From Oleispira sp. (lineage in GTDB: Bacteria; Pseudomonadota; Gammaproteobacteria; Pseudomonadales; Oceanobacteraceae): DNA of 64,000 bases. The notes beneath the pieces are model-generated. The model saw only the letters and a program-made list of their open reading frames with translations. It did no database searches and was not told the DNA's origin. Location: assembly GCA_016765295.1 (NCBI GenBank), contig JAESQF010000134.1, positions 41,320 through 105,319 on the forward strand, given 5' to 3'. Position numbers and translations under genes: made by a program. Shown piece after piece: positions 8,077-15,920 of this stretch (positions are counted from its first letter, which is position 1; the number at the start of each line of letters is the position of its first letter).

Positions 8077-8637
8077 ATGGGTCAAATATATACGGAATTA
8101 TCAGATAAACACATTGAGTTTATTAAAGACCAGAAAATTTATTTTGTTGGCACTGCGGCTGAAACCGGCACGGTGAATTTATCGCCTAAAGGAGGCGACT
8201 CACTTAGGGTGCTGGATGCCAATACGATTGCTTGGTTGAACCTTACCGGCAGCGGTAACGAATCTGCATCCCATGTTTTACAAAATTCCAGAATGACGCT
8301 TATGTTTTGCGCCCTCGATGGCAAGCCGTTAATCCTGCGTGCTTATGGCCAGGCTCGTATGTTGCACAGAAATGATGCCGAGTGGGCTAAATATATCGAT
8401 TTGTTTCCGCCGAGCATCGGATCTCGCCAAGTTTTTATTCTTGATATCGCAACCGTTCAAGCGTCTTGCGGAACTGCTGTGCCTTATTTCGATTATCAAG
8501 AAGATCGAACGTTGTTGGAAAATTGGTCTGAGAACAAAGGTAAAAAAGGCATTGAAGATTACTGGGCGAAAAAGAACCAGCAAAGTATTGATGGTTTTGA
8601 ATCAAAAATTGTTGAGCTTAGTTTGGGGGAAAGCTAA
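8077..8637 (+). CDS. Pyridoxamine 5'-phosphate oxidase-like flavin protein
   Basis: A 186-residue split-barrel FMN-binding protein of the PPOX superfamily. Typical early strands are IYFVGTAAETGTVNLSPKGGDSLRVL, followed by NTIAWLNLTGSGNESASHVLQN and MTLMFCALDGKPLILRAYGQARML. This subtype is often annotated as pyridoxamine 5'-phosphate oxidase, though it lacks PdxH's C-terminal signature; the natural substrate is unknown. Its stop codon lies five bases from the convergent LysR gene, leaving no room for a separate terminator. Confidence 0.85.
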   Translation: MGQIYTELSDKHIEFIKDQKIYFVGTAAETGTVNLSPKGGDSLRVLDANTIAWLNLTGSGNESASHVLQNSRMTLMFCALDGKPLILRAYGQARMLHRNDAEWAKYIDLFPPSIGSRQVFILDIATVQASCGTAVPYFDYQEDRTLLENWSENKGKKGIEDYWAKKNQQSIDGFESKIVELSLGES

Positions 8638-8642
8638 TAACC

Positions 8643-9560
8643 TTAACGAAAATACAGTGCATTTTTTGCATAGCCTGCGGCGATAAAATCGATTAATAAG
8701 CGTATTTTTTCCGGCAGGTATTTACTGTAAGGGTAAACCGCATAAATAGGCAGTTGCTTACCTGAAACATCGGCCAGCACTTCTTGTAAACGACCCGCCT
8801 TTAGATCTTCATAAACCAGTAGCTTGGGTGTATAGATTACTCCGTCTCCGGATAATGCTGCATTCTTTAAAGCGATTTGATTATTAGAGCTAATATTTCC
8901 TTCTACCTTGATGCTGTATTCGTTTTCACTCTCTCCCTTTTTTTCGCGAAAAATCCAATCATTAGAACCCGTTTCCATGTAGGTGTAGGTTAAGCAATTG
9001 TGGCTCAGTAATTCTTGGGGTGTTAGCGGTATCCCATGCCTTGCTAAATATTCCGGGCTGGCGCTGACGACCCATTTGGATTGTACCAGCAGCTTAGCAA
9101 TTAGGCTGGAGTCTGGCAGGCTGGCGGTGCGAATGGCAAGGTCGACTCCTGCGGCGACAAGGTCTACTTGATGGTCTTCTAGCCTCAATTCAATTTTCAG
9201 TTTGGGGTAGCTGCGGCAAAACTCAGCGACTAGATCTGCGATTAAGAATTCCCCTGAAATAACCGGCACGCTCAAACATATCTTCCCCGTCGGTTCACTA
9301 CTGACTTCTGTTACCGCTTTAACGGCATTCGCTACCGATTGATCGACGTCATGAGCATGCTGATAGAGCAGTTGGCCCGCTTCGGTCAGCTGCAGCTTAC
9401 GGGTTGTTCTGTGCAATAACTTTACCCCTAGATGCTGTTCTAGCTGGGAAATATGCTTACTAACTACCGAATTAGTCATGCCTATGCGTATCGCCGCGTG
9501 ACTGAAAGAGCCGGTTTTAACGACGGTATGAAAGAGCAATATTTTATCCGCAACATTCAT
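8643..9560 (-). CDS. LysR family transcriptional regulator
   Basis: A 305-residue LysR regulator. The winged helix-turn-helix is at residues 1-60, with ILLFHTVVKTGSFSHAAIRIGMTNSVVSKHISQLEQHLGVKLLHRT. The effector domain from about residue 90 begins GKICLSVPVISGEFLIADLV. The KLQLTEAGQLLYQHA linker helix is normal. The subtype resembles the CrgA/DmlR group that often controls an oxidoreductase or hydrolase next door. It is divergent from the DJ-1/PfpI gene, with a 223-base gap containing a T-N11-A-type palindrome and a direct repeat. Regulation of the divergent genes is inferred. Confidence 0.93.
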   Translation of the reverse strand: MNVADKILLFHTVVKTGSFSHAAIRIGMTNSVVSKHISQLEQHLGVKLLHRTTRKLQLTEAGQLLYQHAHDVDQSVANAVKAVTEVSSEPTGKICLSVPVISGEFLIADLVAEFCRSYPKLKIELRLEDHQVDLVAAGVDLAIRTASLPDSSLIAKLLVQSKWVVSASPEYLARHGIPLTPQELLSHNCLTYTYMETGSNDWIFREKKGESENEYSIKVEGNISSNNQIALKNAALSGDGVIYTPKLLVYEDLKAGRLQEVLADVSGKQLPIYAVYPYSKYLPEKIRLLIDFIAAGYAKNALYFR

Positions 9561-9595
9561 TGCACTGGCCTTTGATTCGCTGAGGGTGAATTTGG

Positions 9596-9614
9596 TTGTC
9601 GATTTTCACGACAA
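9596..9614. promoter_or_regulatory. LysR-type binding palindrome
   Basis: TTGTCG and CGACAA are separated by seven bases, giving the T-N11-A core expected for a LysR recognition site. It lies 36 bases upstream of the LysR start codon, as expected for autoregulation and divergent control. Confidence 0.6.
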
Positions 9615-9617
9615 TCA

Positions 9618-9649
9618 ATTATGCCATTGTTTAAAGTGATTATGCCATT
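9618..9649. promoter_or_regulatory. Direct repeat, 21-base period
   Basis: ATTATGCCATT occurs at 9618-9628 and again at 9639-9649. The 21-base offset is two helical turns, so two protein subunits could bind the same face of the DNA. The repeat lies right beside the LysR palindrome, upstream of the DJ-1/PfpI gene. The binding factor is unknown. Confidence 0.5.
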
Positions 9650-9783
9650 TTTGGAATCTTTAGAATTCTTTTTATCTATATATCAATTAATTGGATTTGC
9701 GTAAAGTGCCCGTCATCAAGTTCACCGGCCCAGTAGGGGCTGACTTTAATAGTTAAATTGTTTAAATAGACGGGATAGAAATC

Positions 9784-10341
9784 ATGAAGAAGATATTACT
9801 ACTTGCGGGCGATTACGTTGAAGATTACGAAATCATGGTGCCTTTTCAGGCGTTGCAGATGGTTGGCCATGAAGTGAGCGCTGTGTGCCCTGATAAAGTT
9901 GCCGGTGATTCGGTTATTACTGCGATTCATGATTTCGAAGGTGATCAAACTTTCAGTGAAAAGCCAGGCCATCGCTTTACCTTGAATGCCAGCTTTGATG
10001 ATATTGAACTGACTGATTTTGATGCTTTGGTAATTCCCGGTGGCAGAGCGCCTGAGTATCTTCGCCTTGATCAGCGTGTGCTAGCAATCGTTCAGTACTT
10101 TGCTGAAACCAATAAGCCAATTGCCGCTGTTTGCCACGGTACGCAATTATTGACGGCGGCGGGAATTCTAGAAGGACGTACTTGTACGGGTTATCCAACG
10201 GTTGAGCCGGAAGTTAACGCGGTCGGTGGTCGTTATATTAAAACCGAGGCTGATAATGTGGTGGTTGATGGCAATCTTGTGACGTCTCCTGCTTGGCCTT
10301 CACACCCTAAATGGTTAGCGGCGTTTTTAAAATTATTATAA
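9784..10341 (+). CDS. DJ-1/PfpI family protein
   Basis: A 185-residue class I glutamine-amidotransferase-like protein. The nucleophile elbow is AVCHGTQLL with Cys117, and the preceding acid is in [15 protein letters not shown] (E near residue 90), as in PfpI/YhbO-type members. Such proteins are glyoxalases, chaperones or peptidases depending on the member. The insert [21 protein letters not shown] is typical of the longer PfpI subgroup. It is cytoplasmic. It is the first gene downstream of the LysR-controlled region, and a CidA/LrgB pair follows after 63 bases, so a three-gene transcript is possible. Confidence 0.88.
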   Translation: MKKILLLAGDYVEDYEIMVPFQALQMVGHEVSAVCPDKVAGDSVITAIHDFEGDQTFSEKPGHRFTLNASFDDIELTDFDALVIPGGRAPEYLRLDQRVLAIVQYFAETNKPIAAVCHGTQLLTAAGILEGRTCTGYPTVEPEVNAVGGRYIKTEADNVVVDGNLVTSPAWPSHPKWLAAFLKLL

Positions 10342-10404
10342 GAGTAGGTTAAGAAGAAACAGGTTGAAAGACTAGATAGAAAGATTAAATAGAAGGAGCA
10401 GGTT

Positions 10405-10749
10405 ATGGGTATCTTCATCATTATTGGATTTTACTGTTTAGGTGAATTCACTCATAGCTTTCTCCATTTACCGATACCTGGGGCGGTGATTGGTATGGTG
10501 TATTTATATCTCTATTTATTAATGCACAAGGGTGCTTCTTTCTCATTACAGCGTAGTGGTCGGTTATTGATTTCAAACCTGCCTCTATTATTAATCCCTA
10601 GTTCTGCCGGGGTGGTGCTTTGCATCAGTTTATTAGAACAGCAAGGCTTAGTCATCGCACTTATATTAAGTACCACTATCGTATTTTCGTTAATTTTAAC
10701 GGCTTGGATGATGAGCCGACTGCAAAGGCGCTTTTATCATGAGCCTTAA
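10405..10749 (+). CDS. CidA/LrgA family holin-like protein
   Basis: A 114-residue inner-membrane protein with four hydrophobic helices. The family pattern is present: GEFTHSFLHLPIPGAVIGMVYLYLYLL, then RSGRLLISNLPLLLIPSSAGVVL. CidA/LrgA proteins form holin-like oligomers and work with CidB/LrgB partners in murein hydrolase control, autolysis or pyruvate transport. An AAGGAG ribosome-binding site lies close upstream. Its stop overlaps the start of the LrgB-like gene by 11 bases, which indicates translational coupling. Confidence 0.85.
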   Translation: MGIFIIIGFYCLGEFTHSFLHLPIPGAVIGMVYLYLYLLMHKGASFSLQRSGRLLISNLPLLLIPSSAGVVLCISLLEQQGLVIALILSTTIVFSLILTAWMMSRLQRRFYHEP

Positions 10750-11419
10750 TTATCAATCGCTTCTGCTGTTTTCTCTTACCGTAATTTCCTTTGCCATTGC
10801 TAAGATAGCGTACCATCGAGGCAAGAATAATATTTTATTACAGCCCTTATTAGTTGGCGTTATCTTAGTGGTTTTCTGTTTGTATTTTTTAAATATCCCA
10901 TACAGTCAGTACATTGATAGTAATCGTATTTTTCAATGGTTGTTGGGTCCTGCGGTTGTCTCTTTAGCGATTCCTTTATATAAAAATTCGCATCATATTC
11001 GACAATGGCTTGGGGGCGTTCTGCTGACAATTGTTATCTCGGCGAGCCTAGGTGTTTTAATCACTTGGATGATTAGCCAGTTGTTCGAATTACAGCTAAA
11101 TACTCAGATTGCCTTAATTACTAAATCTGCCACAACCCCTATTGCCTTATCGATTAATGAAGTGCTCAGCGGCAATAAGGCGCTGGCGGCCACGGTTGTT
11201 ATGTTTACTGGATTATTCGGGGCTATGATTGGCCCTGTGTTACTTACGCGCTTGGGTTTTCATGATCATAGAATTATGGGCCTAGCGCTTGGCTTAACCT
11301 CCCATGCTATTGGTACTCAAAAAGCATTGGAGATAAGTCCACTATGTGGCGCCTTCGCGGCTTTCGCTATGACACTAACGGGAGGGTTTCTCGCGTTAGT
11401 ATTGCCATTTCTAGTGTGA
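10739..11419 (+). CDS. LrgB/CidB family membrane protein
   Basis: A 226-residue multi-pass inner-membrane protein. The signature of the LrgB family is present in ALITKSATTPIALSINEVLSGNKALAATVVMFTGLFGA and GLTSHAIGTQKALE. Around seven helices are predicted. It is the partner of the overlapping CidA/LrgA gene. It may affect envelope turnover, and it is interesting that a lytic transglycosylase gene follows 93 bases downstream. A functional link to that gene is inference only. Confidence 0.9.
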   Translation: MSLNYQSLLLFSLTVISFAIAKIAYHRGKNNILLQPLLVGVILVVFCLYFLNIPYSQYIDSNRIFQWLLGPAVVSLAIPLYKNSHHIRQWLGGVLLTIVISASLGVLITWMISQLFELQLNTQIALITKSATTPIALSINEVLSGNKALAATVVMFTGLFGAMIGPVLLTRLGFHDHRIMGLALGLTSHAIGTQKALEISPLCGAFAAFAMTLTGGFLALVLPFLV

Positions 11420-11478
11420 TTGAGCATTTAGGGCAGAATGTATCGATGTAATATTGATCGAATAAAGCTTATCCTATA

Positions 11479-11504
11479 ACCCTATTTATAATAATTTTTA
11501 GGGT
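11479..11504 (+). promoter_or_regulatory. Hairpin covering the ribosome-binding site
   Basis: ACCCTA and TAGGGT can pair across a 14-base AU-rich loop. The 3' arm contains the only AGGG that can serve as ribosome-binding site for the transglycosylase gene starting at 11513. Opening the stem would expose it, which is how simple RNA thermometers and translational switches work. With six pairs, three of them G-C, the effect may be modest. Confidence 0.35.
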
Positions 11505-11512
11505 CATACATC

Positions 11513-13558
11513 ATGCAAGCTAGCCGTATAAGCTTAATGACATGTCTTTTCAGTCTGTGCTTACTTTTGATGTCATGTACAGAAGAGGTAATACCCGCCG
11601 CTATCGATGAGCGTGAAGCGTTACGTGTCTTAAGCTGGGGTGGTGGTGAATCTCTTCTACTGCGTAATGGTTCTCCTGTATCTTTAGAATTTGAATACTT
11701 GCAGCGCTTTGCTGATGAGAAAAATTTGCGTCTTGAATTCGTCATGTTAATGGAATTTAAGCAGCTGATCCCCGCACTATTAGCCGGTAAAGGCGATGTT
11801 ATCGCCAGTAACTTAACCATTACTGATGCTCGTAAAGAGCTAGTCGCTTTCACTAAGCCGATCACGGAAACTCTAGAGTATTTAGTGACAGGCATTAATT
11901 CCAAACCGTTAAAGTCACCCAAAGACCTTAACGGAAGAGAAGTTATTGTTCAGCAAGGCAAGTCTTATGAAGAAACGGCACTCGGGCTGATAAAGGCTTA
12001 TCCACAACTCAAGCTGCGTATGATCGATGCCAAGATAGACAGCGAACAAATGCTGGATAAAGTGGCTTCAGGTGAATTTGACATCATTATAAAAGATGGC
12101 AATTTATTGGAAGCTGCCCAGCTTTATCGTGATGATTTACAGAAAGGTATGCAGGCCAGTGCGACACGAGAAATTGCTATTGCGGTTGCACCTGACAATA
12201 CAAAACTATTGCATAAACTTAATGAATTTTTGCAGTTGCAAAGCATTGCACTGGTAGATAATGGTCGTTATAAAAATCGCTGGGAAAAAATAAAAAAAAC
12301 CAAAACGATTAGATTTGTTATGCGAAATAACTTTTCATCATATTTTATCTGGCGTGGACAACTATTAGGTTTTAACTATGAGCTGGCAAAAAAGTTTGCT
12401 CAAGATAATGGCTTACGTTATGAAATTGTCGTAGCCCCAGATCATGCATCTATGCTTGATTACCTGCTATTAGATAAAGCCGATGTTGCGTTGGGGTTTT
12501 TGAATCCGACCCAAAGACGCAAGGATAAAGGCATCGCGTTTTCTGTACCCTATCATTACGCCTCTCAGCTTCTTGTTTCTCAAGTAGACGATCAAACTAT
12601 TACTGATATCGGGGATTTGCAGAATAGAACCGTCGTGGTGCGTAAGAGTAGTGCTTATTGGGATACGATGTTAGAGATTGTAGAAAAAACACCTAATGTT
12701 TCATTATTAGCGGCGTCTGAAAATCAAGAATCAGAAGAGTTGATTGAAGGTGTTGCGGATGGCTTATATGATTTGACGGTAGCAGATAGTCATATCGTAA
12801 ATTTAGAAATGGTATTTATCGATAAAATCAAATCAGTATTTCCTCTAACAAAGCCCCTGGGGCAAAGTTGGGCTACGAAAAATGGCCATGACCAATTGCT
12901 TAAAAATATCGATGGCTTTATTAATAAACATTATAAAGGTTTGTTTTATAATATTAAATACCAGCAATACTTCACCAGTGGAAGAAAAATTGATGCCCGT
13001 AGGGATGATTATTTAAGCTTACGCAATAGTGGTACTTTATCGCCCTATGATGAGCTGGTTAAAAAGTATGCCAAACAATATGAGTTTGATTGGCGTCTAA
13101 TGGTTGCTCAAATGCATCAGGAAAGTCGCTTTGATCCCAATGCACGTTCGTTTGCAGGTGCTCGTGGATTATTTCAACTAATGCCTAGAACCGCTAAGCA
13201 AATGGGATTAGAAAATGTTAATGATCCTGCGATTGGCATTCACGCGGGCATTAAATATATGGATTGGGTGCGCGAGCGAATGACTTACATTAATCCTGAA
13301 GAAGATCAGCTGATCTGGTTTACGTTGGCGGCTTATAACTCCGGTGCAGGGCATGTGCGAGATGCCGTGAGTTTAGCACGTAAAAAAGGTTGGAATGAGC
13401 GTCGCTGGTTTGGCAATGTAGAAAAAGCTATGCTGCTATTATCAAAGAATGTGTATGCCAGCAAGGCGCGCCATGGTTATGTGCGTGGACATGAGCCTGT
13501 TCATTATGTGCATGCGATTAAAAACCGCTTTGATACCTTTCAATATTTGGTCGATTAA
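11513..13558 (+). CDS. MltF-like lytic transglycosylase lipoprotein with two SBP domains
   Basis: A 681-residue lipoprotein that cleaves peptidoglycan glycan strands. The signal peptide ends in a lipobox at Cys22 (LLMSC). Two solute-binding-protein (SBP_bac_3) domains follow, at about residues 33-250 and 253-480, the second beginning TIRFVMRNNFSSYFIWRG. An SLT lytic transglycosylase domain covers about residues 510-650, with catalytic Glu537 in MVAQMHQESRF and the ARGLFQLMPRTA motif. E. coli MltF has about 518 residues and one SBP domain, so the second SBP is an expansion. The SBP domains regulate MltF by binding muropeptides. A short fragment of its SLT region is echoed at 15649. Confidence 0.9.
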   Translation: MQASRISLMTCLFSLCLLLMSCTEEVIPAAIDEREALRVLSWGGGESLLLRNGSPVSLEFEYLQRFADEKNLRLEFVMLMEFKQLIPALLAGKGDVIASNLTITDARKELVAFTKPITETLEYLVTGINSKPLKSPKDLNGREVIVQQGKSYEETALGLIKAYPQLKLRMIDAKIDSEQMLDKVASGEFDIIIKDGNLLEAAQLYRDDLQKGMQASATREIAIAVAPDNTKLLHKLNEFLQLQSIALVDNGRYKNRWEKIKKTKTIRFVMRNNFSSYFIWRGQLLGFNYELAKKFAQDNGLRYEIVVAPDHASMLDYLLLDKADVALGFLNPTQRRKDKGIAFSVPYHYASQLLVSQVDDQTITDIGDLQNRTVVVRKSSAYWDTMLEIVEKTPNVSLLAASENQESEELIEGVADGLYDLTVADSHIVNLEMVFIDKIKSVFPLTKPLGQSWATKNGHDQLLKNIDGFINKHYKGLFYNIKYQQYFTSGRKIDARRDDYLSLRNSGTLSPYDELVKKYAKQYEFDWRLMVAQMHQESRFDPNARSFAGARGLFQLMPRTAKQMGLENVNDPAIGIHAGIKYMDWVRERMTYINPEEDQLIWFTLAAYNSGAGHVRDAVSLARKKGWNERRWFGNVEKAMLLLSKNVYASKARHGYVRGHEPVHYVHAIKNRFDTFQYLVD

Positions 13559-13580
13559 ATCTATCTTAGTTGTTGATTAC

Positions 13581-14681
13581 TTAATTTTGAATGCTAGCAA
13601 CCGATGTGAAGTATTCTTTTATTAAACGATTAGCCCAAGGCTTGGCCGTTATTCCTTCGAAATACGCGCAATGACTGCCGCGCTGGGTGAGCACTAAAAT
13701 AATATTATCCATGGCCTCAATACGGTGCTGGTTCTGGTATACATTCTCTATATGACAAATTGGATCATCCTCGGCATTTAAAATAAGCAGGGGTATCTTA
13801 ATCTGATCAAACACTACGGAAGGATTAGAATTTTGCATATAGTCTTCCGCGCTTTTATGACCTGCTATTTCATATAGGTGTTGATGAAATTCGTGTAAGT
13901 CTTGTGTGTTTTTTAATGCGGGTAAAGATTCTAGGTGTTGAAAGGTTTCTTCATTCGGCTGGATAAATAACTTATGCAGTTTCTTCGTCATCATCTTGCT
14001 ATAAAAGGGCACTGCTCGAGTAAAAGCATTACGCATATCATAAGCTGGGCAATAAGCCACAGCGGCCTTGATGGGAGTATCCGTGCCTTTCTTACCTAGA
14101 TAACTGGCCAGTACACCAGAACCTGCTGAAATTCCGGTCGCGTATAAAGCGGATTGAGGAAAGCAGTTTTGGATATGTTGAATTTGCGCATCGAGATCAA
14201 GCGTATTACCCATGGTATTAAAATTTGCCGACTTGAGGCCCATCTCTCCATGACCGCGACGTACGCAAAGTGCTACCCGCCAGCCTAGTTTTTCTCTCAT
14301 GTAACGCACAAAGCCGCGCATGCTTTGCGGGTTGCCAGATATGGTATGCAGCACCAGCATGGTGGGTGTATTTTCAGCTAAGTCTAAGCCAAGCCAATCG
14401 ACCGCAACTTCACCACCATCTTCCATGGTTAATACATCGTGCCTGTCATACTTTAAGGGCTTAGCAAAGCCCTTGATAAAGCCCAGTGCGATTAATTGCA
14501 TGTGGGTATTGAATAGCCAAGGGGTTGCGTAATACCGTTTAGTTAAAGCACTAGTGGTATTTATTATGCTTTTATTGAATGGGGTTGCTTGATAAATCAG
14601 AGCAGGTTTTTTAGCGACTCTGGCAAAATAATAACAGGCAGAGAATATAAATATTCCTAAGCTAATAAATAATAAAGTCAT
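13581..14681 (-). CDS. YheT-type alpha/beta hydrolase
   Basis: A 366-residue hydrolase of the COG0429 (YheT) group, anchored by an N-terminal membrane helix (LLFISLGIFIFSACYYFA). The oxyanion region is TMLVLHTISGNPQSMRGFVRYM. The nucleophile elbow is GISAGSGVLASYLG with a central serine, the acid is in ILNAEDDPIC, and the catalytic His is in RGSHCAYFEG. The early PWLFNTHMQL motif corresponds to the conserved N-terminal signature of the group. The substrate is unknown; lipid or ester hydrolysis is likely. It is convergent with the transglycosylase gene, 22 bases away. Confidence 0.88.
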   Translation of the reverse strand: MTLLFISLGIFIFSACYYFARVAKKPALIYQATPFNKSIINTTSALTKRYYATPWLFNTHMQLIALGFIKGFAKPLKYDRHDVLTMEDGGEVAVDWLGLDLAENTPTMLVLHTISGNPQSMRGFVRYMREKLGWRVALCVRRGHGEMGLKSANFNTMGNTLDLDAQIQHIQNCFPQSALYATGISAGSGVLASYLGKKGTDTPIKAAVAYCPAYDMRNAFTRAVPFYSKMMTKKLHKLFIQPNEETFQHLESLPALKNTQDLHEFHQHLYEIAGHKSAEDYMQNSNPSVVFDQIKIPLLILNAEDDPICHIENVYQNQHRIEAMDNIILVLTQRGSHCAYFEGITAKPWANRLIKEYFTSVASIQN

Positions 14682-14740
14682 GGAGAGTCGGTCTTCGCAG
14701 TAATAAGACCGGTATTCTAGAAGTAAAAGTATACAGTGTA

Positions 14741-14767
14741 AAGAAAGGCTGGGTAGCAGCCTTTCTT
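14741..14767 (-). terminator. Terminator hairpin downstream of periplasmic protein gene
   Basis: An 11-bp perfect stem, AAGAAAGGCTG / CAGCCTTTCTT, with a five-base loop. It lies 11 bases past the stop codon of the minus-strand gene at 14779. On the minus strand the stem ends in CTTTCTTTA, a moderate U-rich tail. Confidence 0.75.
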
Positions 14768-14778
14768 AGTCCTCTTGC

Positions 14779-15534
14779 TTATGAGGTTTTAAGCACGGTT
14801 GAAAGGGTGAAATCTAATAATGTATCAACAGGAATAACGACCTGAGATCCAGGACTTAATATTGCCCCCGCAAGACCCACTTTAGCGCCTGTTTTTGCCC
14901 CATCGGAACCATTTGCCAGCCCACCGATCGCTGCACCTCTGGCGACTTTTGCAGCAGAGGCTTTTCCTGTGGCTTGAGTATAAGCGTTAATCGCGCTGGT
15001 TCTTATGGGAATGATTTGACCATTAATTTTAATATCAGTGATGGTTAACAGCATCTTAGCTTTTCCTCGCACTCTCCGGGCTTTTACGGATTCACTAATA
15101 ACGCCATAAACCTGGCTGCCCGCTGGAGCTACGGTTGTGCCATTACTTACCAAGGCACCTTCAAGCACGGCGGTGAATTTGTGCCCGGTTGTATGTTTAC
15201 CGGTACTTAAGGTATCACTTAGGCGAATGGTGATCATGGATCCCACGGGTATTTCCACAGGGCCAGTGGCTTTAGTGCTCGTCACTGCAGGTTTAGTAGA
15301 TTGAGCAACAGGTTTGGCAGCTTCAGTATTAGACGAGCCCATTGAAATATTTTTTACATCTTTCGCATTGAAATTCATGGTAATGCCATCGACTTCAAAT
15401 GAGATTGAATCCCCTGAGCGACCGGTGAAATCCCCTTGGAATATTTTACCATTACTTAATTCGATGCTATCTGCATAAGTTATGGTGGCTAAGCTGAAGA
15501 GTAGAGCTGAATACAGTATTTTAGTAAAAGTCAT
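14779..15534 (-). CDS. Periplasmic protein with glycine-zipper-like C-terminus
   Basis: A 251-residue exported protein with a Sec signal peptide (KILYSALLFSLATITYA, cleaved near DSIEL). The N-terminal part is a small beta domain (IELSNGKIFQGDFTGRSG). A Thr/Ala/Lys-rich linker at about residues 70-90 leads to a second beta domain (VGSMITIRLSDTLSTGKHTTGHKF). The C-terminal part holds alternating glycine/alanine stretches (RGAAIGGLANGSDGAKTGAKVGLAGAILSPG) that resemble glycine zippers. The second domain recalls TrbI/VirB10-like beta barrels, but only loosely. It is transcribed alone and has its own terminator. Function is unknown. Confidence 0.65.
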   Translation of the reverse strand: MTFTKILYSALLFSLATITYADSIELSNGKIFQGDFTGRSGDSISFEVDGITMNFNAKDVKNISMGSSNTEAAKPVAQSTKPAVTSTKATGPVEIPVGSMITIRLSDTLSTGKHTTGHKFTAVLEGALVSNGTTVAPAGSQVYGVISESVKARRVRGKAKMLLTITDIKINGQIIPIRTSAINAYTQATGKASAAKVARGAAIGGLANGSDGAKTGAKVGLAGAILSPGSQVVIPVDTLLDFTLSTVLKTS

Positions 15535-15648
15535 AAGTGATCCTAATATTAATTAATATGAGACTCGGTAGATCTCATTGCATTTATGCTGTGATGATAA
15601 AAAAGATAATAAGTTCAGAGGCTTTAAGTATCATAAACGGTTACTGAA

Positions 15649-15674
15649 GGCTGGAATGAGCGCCGCTGGTTTGG
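15649..15674 (+). pseudogene. Relic of an MltF-like transglycosylase gene
   Basis: Twenty-four of 26 bases match the stretch of the intact gene near 13388 that encodes GWNERRWFG. In the same frame the relic reads GWNERRWFG, then LPRWFIRCK and a stop. No start, catalytic region or upstream frame survives (a TAA lies a few codons before). Both sequences are on the plus strand. The likely origin is a decayed duplicate, or a fragment left by recombination. Confidence 0.45.
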
Positions 15675-15724
15675 TTTGCCGCGTTGGTTTATTCGTTGCA
15701 AGTAGGCTATCAGCTATTAACTAA

Positions 15725-15889
15725 TCATTTATTTCTGCCTTATGGGATATCTTTTTAAGCTTTGTATTGACCATGCTTATACATGTTTTTGGTAATCCAT
15801 TCGCCAGCAACGAATATATCAGTGCATTATTCGGTGCTTATGTCTCAGGTGATTATATAAAAAAGAATAATATAGCAATGACTTACTAA
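15725..15889 (+). pseudogene. Remnant of a small membrane protein gene
   Basis: An open stretch of 54 codons without a good start or ribosome-binding site. It reads as a protein end: a hydrophobic helix (FLSFVLTMLIHVFG) followed by a soluble tail ending AMTY. An internal ATG at MLIHVFG would give 38 residues. It resembles the C-terminal end of a membrane protein whose front was lost. I do not recognise the family. A small intact membrane peptide cannot be excluded. Confidence 0.35.
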
Positions 15890-15900
15890 GATTAGTAAGT
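15881..15900. repeat. Perfect 9-bp inverted repeat
   Basis: ACTTACTAA and TTAGTAAGT with only two bases between. It overlaps the stop of the remnant frame and lies 20 bases beyond the stop of the minus-strand rhomboid gene. There is no T run, and a two-base loop favours a protein-binding palindrome over a hairpin terminator. Confidence 0.45.
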
Positions 15901-15920
15901 CTGCTTGCTCTGCGTTTTCT

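Larger units (their letters stand above)
15535..15920. other. Gene-free region with relics
   Basis: This 386-base gap holds two decayed coding pieces, both on the plus strand and described separately: a 26-base echo of the MltF-like gene at 15649, and a membrane-protein fragment at 15725-15889. An inverted repeat ends the gap. I see no intact gene. Confidence 0.6.
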
